Below are positions 14,391 to 18,830 of a stretch of DNA of 18,830 bases, piece by piece (within the stretch, counting starts at the first letter, position 1; each line of letters begins with the position of its first letter). A program made the position numbers and the translations under genes. The stretch is from Gammaproteobacteria bacterium UBA6173 (GTDB taxonomy: Bacteria > Pseudomonadota > Gammaproteobacteria > Pseudomonadales > Pseudohongiellaceae), in assembly GCA_002422225.1 (NCBI GenBank), contig DITX01000029.1, positions 1-18,830 on the forward strand, written 5' to 3'. The notes under the pieces were generated by a model that saw nothing but the letters and a program-made list of their open reading frames with translations, did not search any database and had not been told where the DNA came from.

Positions 14391-14747
14391 TTGAATACCG
14401 AACAAATCCGTGAACTGGTTGTGGATTCACTGGAAAACATCAAAGGCCAGCACATTGAAGTATTTGATGTGCGCACCCTGACGCCCATTACAGATTGCAT
14501 GATCATCGTTACCGGCACCTCGAGCACCCATATTAAAGCGATGGCCGATGAAGTGATCGTGAATGCCAAAAAGGCAGGATTGCAAGTGCAAGGCATAGAA
14601 GGGCGTGGGCATGCTGACTGGGTATTGGTGGATCTGGGTGATGTGATTGTACATCTGATGTTATCTGCTACCCGCGCACTGTATCGTCTGGAAGATCTGT
14701 GGAACATAAAAGCGCTGGTGCCGGCCAGCAAGACGGACATGCAGTGA
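14391..14747 (+). CDS. rsfS: Ribosomal silencing factor RsfS
   Basis: A 118-residue DUF143/Iojap-family protein that binds ribosomal protein uL14 and blocks joining of the 50S and 30S subunits, lowering translation when nutrients are short. Typical blocks are Phe-Asp-Val-Arg ... Thr-Asp-Cys-Met-Ile-Ile-Val-Thr-Gly-Thr-Ser-Ser-Thr-His, Glu-Gly-Arg-Gly-His-Ala-Asp-Trp-Val-Leu-Val-Asp-Leu-Gly-Asp-Val-Ile-Val-His, and Tyr-Arg-Leu-Glu-Asp-Leu-Trp at the end. The start codon is TTG, supported by a strong AGGAG site. Its TGA overlaps the GTG of rlmH (GTGA, 14744-14747), so the two are translationally coupled. The rsfS-rlmH-mrdA order is conserved in gammaproteobacteria. Confidence 0.95.
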   Translation: MNTEQIRELVVDSLENIKGQHIEVFDVRTLTPITDCMIIVTGTSSTHIKAMADEVIVNAKKAGLQVQGIEGRGHADWVLVDLGDVIVHLMLSATRALYRLEDLWNIKALVPASKTDMQ

Positions 14748-15214
14748 AGATCAATCTGATTTCTGTGGGCACCCGCATGCCTGACTGGGTGCAGGAGGGG
14801 GTGCAGGAATACAGCAAACGCCTGCCCGCAGAATTCAGTTTGCAGTGTATCGAAGTCCCGCTGGGTAAACGTGGCAAAAATAGCGATTCCCAGCAAGCGA
14901 TGCGACAGGAAGGCGAGGCACTGCTGAGCCGACTGTCAGCCCGGGATCATGTGGTGGCACTCGACGTGTTGGGGCGTTCGCTGAGTACGAAAGCCATGGC
15001 GGCAAGAGTTGGGGCCATCCGTGATGATGGCAAACACCTCAGTTTGTTGGTCGGCGGCCCTGACGGACTAAGTCCGGAATGTCTTGGGCGGGCGGACGAA
15101 AAATGGTCACTTTCTGCATTGACTTTGCCCCATCCTCTGGTGCGCATTGTGCTTGCTGAGCAGATTTATCGGGTTTGGAGTGTGTTGGCAGGACACCCCT
15201 ATCACCGGACATAA
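14744..15214 (+). CDS. rlmH: 23S rRNA pseudouridine-1915 N3-methyltransferase RlmH
   Basis: A 156-residue SPOUT-class methyltransferase (E. coli RlmH has 155) that methylates pseudouridine 1915 in helix 69 of 23S rRNA on the 70S ribosome. The SAM-binding knot shows Leu-Leu-Val-Gly-Gly-Pro-Asp-Gly-Leu-Ser-Pro-Glu. The C-terminus has Trp-Ser-Leu-Ser-Ala-Leu-Thr-Leu-Pro-His-Pro-Leu-Val-Arg and finally His-Pro-Tyr-His-Arg, all family hallmarks. GTG 14744 is the start because the family N-terminus (Lys-Ile-Asn-Leu-Ile-Ser-Val-Gly-Thr) begins there and it overlaps the rsfS stop. An upstream in-frame ATG at 14699 would add 15 unrelated residues. mrdA follows after 118 bases. Confidence 0.96.
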   Translation: MKINLISVGTRMPDWVQEGVQEYSKRLPAEFSLQCIEVPLGKRGKNSDSQQAMRQEGEALLSRLSARDHVVALDVLGRSLSTKAMAARVGAIRDDGKHLSLLVGGPDGLSPECLGRADEKWSLSALTLPHPLVRIVLAEQIYRVWSVLAGHPYHRT

Positions 15215-15217
15215 AAA

Positions 15218-15236
15218 CAGATTTAGCCTAAATCTG
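15218..15236 (-). terminator. AT-rich hairpin in the rlmH-mrdA gap
   Basis: CAGATTTA (15218-15225) and TAAATCTG (15229-15236) pair around a GCC loop. Five A's precede it on the plus strand, so on the minus strand it reads as a hairpin followed by TTTTT, the form of an intrinsic terminator. The stem is AT-rich and no minus-strand gene lies upstream, so its use is doubtful. Confidence 0.3.
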
Positions 15237-15332
15237 GACATAATGAGAAACCCATGTAAACTTATCGCCCAAATGCCTGTCCTATAAGCAATTCACGCTT
15301 TTTTTCAGGGCAATAAGTATTCTCGGGTGACT

Positions 15333-17294
15333 ATGGTCAAGAAATTCCGCCTGGACGAACACAAACACGAAATTCAGATATTCAGTCGGCGTCTGGTAGT
15401 TGCCTGTGTGGTGGTTGCCCTGCTGGCGATGATCCTGATCGGCTGGATGATCAATCTGCAGTTTGTAAACCACAGTTATTACTCTGAGCGATCAGAGGGA
15501 AATCGTTTGCACTCGCAGTTTATACCGCCAACCCGCGGACTGATCTACGACCGCAACGGCGTCTTATTGGCCGACAATCGACCTATTTTTAACCTTACCG
15601 TAGTGCGTGAACTGGCATCAGAGTTTGACCGTTCGCTGGCATTGCTTCGGGAAGAAATTGGTTTGAGTGACGAAGAACTTGAGCAGTATCAGACACGCCT
15701 GAGTCGGCGGGCTGTTCCCATGAGTTCGGTACCCCTGAAGTTCAAACTCAGTGACGAGGAGATTGCGCATATTGCAGTCAATCAGCACAAATTGCCGGGA
15801 TTGGCCGTTGAAGCGCAGCTTGTCCGTTATTACCCATTTGGCGAATCTATTGCCCATGCTCTGGGGTATGTATCTGAGATCAATCGCGAAGAGTTGCAGG
15901 GCATGTCTGAGGAACAAGTGCTGGATTACCGCGGTACCAATCAGATCGGTAAAACCGGTATCGAAAAGACCTACGAAGATTATCTGCACGGTAGCGTCGG
16001 TTTCGAGACCGTTGAGAAGAACAACCGCGGTCGAGTAACGCGTGTGCTGGGGCGCAATGATCCGGTTCCCGGTATGGATGTGCAACTTCATATTGATGTT
16101 GAGTTGCAGCGCGCTGCGGAAGCCGCATTAGGTGATAGACGCGGTGCTATTGTCGCAATTGAACCTTCTACCGGCGGCATTCTGGCTATGGTCAGTAAAC
16201 CAGGTTACGACCCCAATCTGTTTGTGACGGGTATTTCTCGTGACCAATTGGCCGCGCTGAACAGTTCCCGCCATTCCCCGATGTTTAATCGCGCGGTGAA
16301 TTCACGTGTGCCGGGCTCAACGATCAAACCATTTATTGGTTTGGCCGGGCTATACCATGGGGTTGTCACACCAGAAACCTTGATTTCAGATCCCGGTTAT
16401 TATCGTTTGCCTGGTCGCGCGCGGCCCTATTACGACTGGACCTGGTGGGTGGATAAGTCTGGCCACGGCTCGGTTGACCTGGAGCGCGCCATTTATCAAT
16501 CCTGTAATACCTACTTCAGCCATGTGGCAGTTGAGTTGGGTATCCAAACGATCCACGATTATTTGCTGACTTGGGGATTTGGGGCCAACACCAGCATTGA
16601 TGTGCCTGAAGCAAATCGCGGCATAGTGCCGTCGCCAGAATGGAAACGCGCTGTTAAAAACGAACCATGGTACCCGGGTGAGACGCCTGCTGAAGGGTTT
16701 GGCAACGGTATGTTTCAGGCCACTACTTTGCAAATGGCCAGTGCGGTTGCCACCATCGCCAATCACGGCGTATTCAAGCGCCCGCGTTTTTTGAAGGCCG
16801 TGCAGGATGGAACCGATGACTTTGCCGATATCCTGTTTGACGGTGAAGAGGTGACGCAGCCACTGCTTCCTTCGCCGGAAAATATAGCGCTGGTGCGGCG
16901 CGCCATGGAGCACACTGTCAGTAAGCCTTATGATCGTAATAACCGTAGGCATGAAGGCACAGCATATCCGTTTGTAGCGGGTGCAAAACCACTGGCCTAT
17001 CCGATGGGCGGCAAATCAGGTACCGCGCAAGTTGTTGGTGTGCAGGTAGATTCGCGCGGCAATCGTATCGAACCGGATCACATCAGTGATGAACATTTGA
17101 ATCACGCGATGTTCATTGCGTTTGATGCGTCACCACATTCCAGAATCGCGGTTGCTGTTTTTATAGAAAATGGTGAAGGCGGCAGCTCTCAGGGTGGACC
17201 ACTGGCGAGGGAGGTTCTGGATGCTTATATGTTGCCTTTGCTTGAGAAAGAGGCGGCTGGGGCGGACAGCCTGTTACTGACAAGCAGGCCGTAA
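15333..17294 (+). CDS. mrdA: Penicillin-binding protein 2, peptidoglycan D,D-transpeptidase
   Basis: A 653-residue inner-membrane class B PBP that cross-links peptidoglycan during lateral wall growth with the Rod complex. One membrane anchor lies at about residues 20-44, followed by the non-catalytic domain (Pro-Thr-Arg-Gly-Leu-Ile-Tyr-Asp-Arg-Asn-Gly). The transpeptidase domain has all three motifs: Ser329-Thr-Ile-Lys (nucleophile), Ser390-Cys-Asn, and Lys561-Ser-Gly-Thr. The Arg-Gly-Thr-Asn-Gln-Ile-Gly-Lys-Thr-Gly-Ile-Glu-Lys block near 200-212 is also PBP2-like. ATG 15333 is used; GTG 15327 two codons earlier is a close alternative, and neither has a well-spaced ribosome site. Its partner glycosyltransferase rodA normally follows directly but is missing here; rlpA begins 99 bases after the stop. 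Confidence 0.96.
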   Translation: MVKKFRLDEHKHEIQIFSRRLVVACVVVALLAMILIGWMINLQFVNHSYYSERSEGNRLHSQFIPPTRGLIYDRNGVLLADNRPIFNLTVVRELASEFDRSLALLREEIGLSDEELEQYQTRLSRRAVPMSSVPLKFKLSDEEIAHIAVNQHKLPGLAVEAQLVRYYPFGESIAHALGYVSEINREELQGMSEEQVLDYRGTNQIGKTGIEKTYEDYLHGSVGFETVEKNNRGRVTRVLGRNDPVPGMDVQLHIDVELQRAAEAALGDRRGAIVAIEPSTGGILAMVSKPGYDPNLFVTGISRDQLAALNSSRHSPMFNRAVNSRVPGSTIKPFIGLAGLYHGVVTPETLISDPGYYRLPGRARPYYDWTWWVDKSGHGSVDLERAIYQSCNTYFSHVAVELGIQTIHDYLLTWGFGANTSIDVPEANRGIVPSPEWKRAVKNEPWYPGETPAEGFGNGMFQATTLQMASAVATIANHGVFKRPRFLKAVQDGTDDFADILFDGEEVTQPLLPSPENIALVRRAMEHTVSKPYDRNNRRHEGTAYPFVAGAKPLAYPMGGKSGTAQVVGVQVDSRGNRIEPDHISDEHLNHAMFIAFDASPHSRIAVAVFIENGEGGSSQGGPLAREVLDAYMLPLLEKEAAGADSLLLTSRP

Positions 17295-17380
17295 AGCGGT
17301 AACATCGTCTCGTTTTATAACGGTTCCACGCCGGTCTTTTTATGCGCTTAGCAAGGGCCCGAATCCACGAACCTGAACTA

Positions 17381-17385
17381 AAGAG
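17381..17385 (+). promoter_or_regulatory. Ribosome binding site supporting the TTG start of rlpA
   Basis: AAGAG, eight bases before TTG 17394. The TTG gives a signal peptide of exactly lipoprotein length, and no ATG or GTG is available before the lipobox. Confidence 0.45.
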
Positions 17386-17393
17386 AAAGTGCT

Positions 17394-18278
17394 TTGAATT
17401 TAAAACTATTTCTTCTGTCATCATGTTTGCTTTTGCTGGCAGCCTGTCAAAGCACATCGCCCCCGCCATCGTCGTCTGCACCCGTTGCAAACGCCGGGCG
17501 ATACAGTATTTCGCAGGATAGAGCGCCGTCTCAGCCCCTAGACCCTTCGCAGATTCGAGATGTGATTCCTGTGCCCATCAATCGCACGATGGCTGGCAAC
17601 CGTTCACCCTATACGGTAAATGGGCGCAGCTACCGTGTGATGCAAAGTGAAGAGGGTTTCCAACAAACGGGACTGGCTTCTTGGTACGGCGAAAAATTCC
17701 ACGGGCACCAGACCTCTAATGGGGAAATTTTCGACATGTTTCAGGTGTCGGCGGCGCACACAAGTTTGCCGATTCCCAGCTTTTTGCGCGTTACCAATCT
17801 GGAAAATCAGCGTAGCATTATTGTACGTGTGAACGACCGCGGCCCCTTTCATAATGAACGCGTCATCGACCTGTCGTATGCCGCCGCCTATAAGCTCGGA
17901 TTCTCTAATCAAGGGACAGCACTGGTGCATCTGGAAGCAATCGTGCCGGGGCAGAACGTAATTCTTGCGGCCAATACTGCGTCCAATAGCGCTGTGGCGT
18001 CGACGACTACCGCAACGCCAAGCAATCCGGTGTCAGCAACCGATCGCTACTTACAGGCGGGGGCGTTTTCTGACCTGCGTGCGGCACAACGTCTGTCCGA
18101 CCGGCTGCGTGGCCTGACCAGCCGTCCCGTGTTTATCCGGTCTATTCAGGCCGCAAATTCAAATCAGCAGTTGCATCGCGTTCGTGTCGGCCCCATATCG
18201 GATCAGCGGGAAATCGAACGAATTTCCGAGTTGATGCAGTCAGCAAATCTGGGACAGCCCTATGTGGTTGAAGAATGA
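17394..18278 (+). CDS. rlpA: RlpA family septal-ring lytic transglycosylase, lipoprotein with SPOR domain
   Basis: A 294-residue outer-membrane lipoprotein. The signal peptide ends in the lipobox Leu-Ala-Ala-Cys18, and residue 19 is Gln, not Asp, which fits sorting to the outer membrane. A Pro/Ser-rich linker follows. The double-psi beta-barrel spans about 94-185, beginning Ala-Ser-Trp-Tyr-Gly-Glu-Lys-Phe-His-Gly with Thr-Ser-Asn-Gly-Glu. The pair His122 (Ala-Ala-His) and Asp148 (Asn-Asp-Arg-Gly-Pro-Phe) corresponds to positions needed for activity in Pseudomonas RlpA, which cuts glycan strands lacking stem peptides. A Thr/Ser/Ala-rich linker leads to a C-terminal SPOR domain (about 217-292) that binds denuded glycan at the division site. 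The start is TTG. dacA follows after 22 bases, as in Pseudomonas. Confidence 0.94.
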   Translation: MNLKLFLLSSCLLLLAACQSTSPPPSSSAPVANAGRYSISQDRAPSQPLDPSQIRDVIPVPINRTMAGNRSPYTVNGRSYRVMQSEEGFQQTGLASWYGEKFHGHQTSNGEIFDMFQVSAAHTSLPIPSFLRVTNLENQRSIIVRVNDRGPFHNERVIDLSYAAAYKLGFSNQGTALVHLEAIVPGQNVILAANTASNSAVASTTTATPSNPVSATDRYLQAGAFSDLRAAQRLSDRLRGLTSRPVFIRSIQAANSNQQLHRVRVGPISDQREIERISELMQSANLGQPYVVEE

Positions 18279-18300
18279 AGTTTCAAACAGGATTTTTGGT

Positions 18301-18830
18301 ATGAGCAAGCAAACACAACAAAACGTCACGCCAGTGACTCGCTGGCGTCGTAGTGTCGCGATCTTGCTGGCGGGGTCTGTGGCATTGAGTTCAGCAGTGA
18401 TGTCGTTTGCACAAACGCCAACACCCAGGCCAACAACGCCTGCACCTACCATGCAGGCGATTGTGCCGCGTGCCCCGGATATTGCCGCCAGCAGCTTTAT
18501 TCTGCTTGATGCAATATCCGGCCATGTGGTCATGGAGCAGAACTCAGATGAGTCCCTGCCGCCGGCCAGTCTGACCAAAATCATGACAGCCTATGTGGCT
18601 GAATATGAGATCGACAATGGCAATCTGAGCCTGGATGATCAGGTGTTTATCAGCGAACGCGCCTGGCGCACGCAAGGCTCTAAAACCTTTGTGGACGTCA
18701 ACAGCTATGTGCGTGTGGAAGATCTGTTGCGTGGCATCATTATTCAGTCAGGAAATGATGCCAGCGTAGCCATGGCAGAGCACATCGCCGGCAGCGAAGA
18801 AGCCTTCGCGGACTTGATGAACCAACATGC
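18301..18830 (+). CDS. dacA: D-alanyl-D-alanine carboxypeptidase, PBP5/6 family (partial at the 3' end)
   Basis: The first 176 residues of a low-molecular-mass PBP, cut by the window edge. A signal peptide runs to about residue 37 (Ser-Phe-Ala, then Gln-Thr-Pro) and is followed by a Pro/Thr-rich stretch. The active-site Ser90-Leu-Thr-Lys93 lies in Pro-Ala-Ser-Leu-Thr-Lys-Ile-Met-Thr-Ala-Tyr, and the second motif Ser150-Gly-Asn152 is present; the Lys-Thr-Gly motif would lie beyond the window. The family removes the terminal D-Ala of pentapeptides in the periplasm, controlling cross-linking and cell shape. ATG 18301 has AGGA at 18289-18292, eight bases ahead. It lies 22 bases after rlpA in the conserved mrdA-rlpA-dacA group. 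The symbol could equally be dacC, as in Pseudomonas. Confidence 0.93.
   Translation, partial: MSKQTQQNVTPVTRWRRSVAILLAGSVALSSAVMSFAQTPTPRPTTPAPTMQAIVPRAPDIAASSFILLDAISGHVVMEQNSDESLPPASLTKIMTAYVAEYEIDNGNLSLDDQVFISERAWRTQGSKTFVDVNSYVRVEDLLRGIIIQSGNDASVAMAEHIAGSEEAFADLMNQH

Noticed and set aside
14252..14896. Minus-strand open frame (214 codons) opposite nadD, rsfS and rlmH
   Set aside because: It crosses three conserved genes and gives no recognisable protein.
1..18830. Mobile elements, CRISPR arrays, tRNA or rRNA genes, prophage or defence systems
   Set aside because: I looked for transposase and integrase motifs, repeat-spacer patterns and tRNA-like cloverleaves and saw none; genes and composition look like core chromosome throughout.

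Overview
The window reads as chromosomal core sequence of a gammaproteobacterium. The run proA-nadD-rsfS-rlmH-mrdA-rlpA-dacA matches the order I recall for Pseudomonas and relatives. The FabY-type ketosynthase, the GreB (not GreA) type elongation factor and the DUF1244 protein point the same way. I cannot place the genus. Base composition looks even, and I see no transposase, integrase, phage gene, tRNA, rRNA or CRISPR array. Coding density is very high; the longest gene-free gap is about 170 bases.

Layout. (1) 1-1287, plus strand: an overlapping three-gene unit of an ECF sigma factor (5' end off the window), a single-pass membrane protein in the anti-sigma position, and a membrane-anchored Metal_resist/CnrX-like periplasmic protein. 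(2) 1298-3217, minus: fabY, convergent with that unit. (3) 3309-6010, plus: an M15 D,D-carboxypeptidase-like enzyme, a secreted MltB-family lytic transglycosylase, an HPF/RaiA ribosome-associated protein and a DUF1244 protein. (4) 6025-7029, minus: a GlxA-type AraC regulator, divergent from greB (7100-7588). (5) 7614-9962, minus: serA-serC, two steps of serine synthesis. (6) 10134-12291, plus: an MBL-fold hydrolase, a GIY-YIG protein and a DUF523 (TudS-like)-DUF1722 protein, joined by GTGA and TTGA stop/start overlaps, then a long palindrome. (7) 12437-18830, plus: proA, nadD, rsfS, rlmH, mrdA, rlpA and the start of dacA.

How the genes work together. Region 7 combines proline and NAD synthesis, ribosome silencing and maturation, and cell-wall elongation: PBP2 cross-links lateral wall, RlpA is an outer-membrane lipoprotein with a SPOR domain, and DacA trims pentapeptides. 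Region 3 adds two more wall enzymes. Region 1 looks like a self-contained envelope-signalling circuit.

Most of the window is ordinary. The points I consider worth a second look are the sigma/membrane protein/sensor triad with few obvious metal ligands, the translationally coupled MBL/GIY-YIG/TudS-YbgA operon, the absence of rodA and the usual lytic transglycosylase gene between mrdA and rlpA, a near-perfect 21-base-arm palindrome before proA, and the use of TTG starts in three genes.
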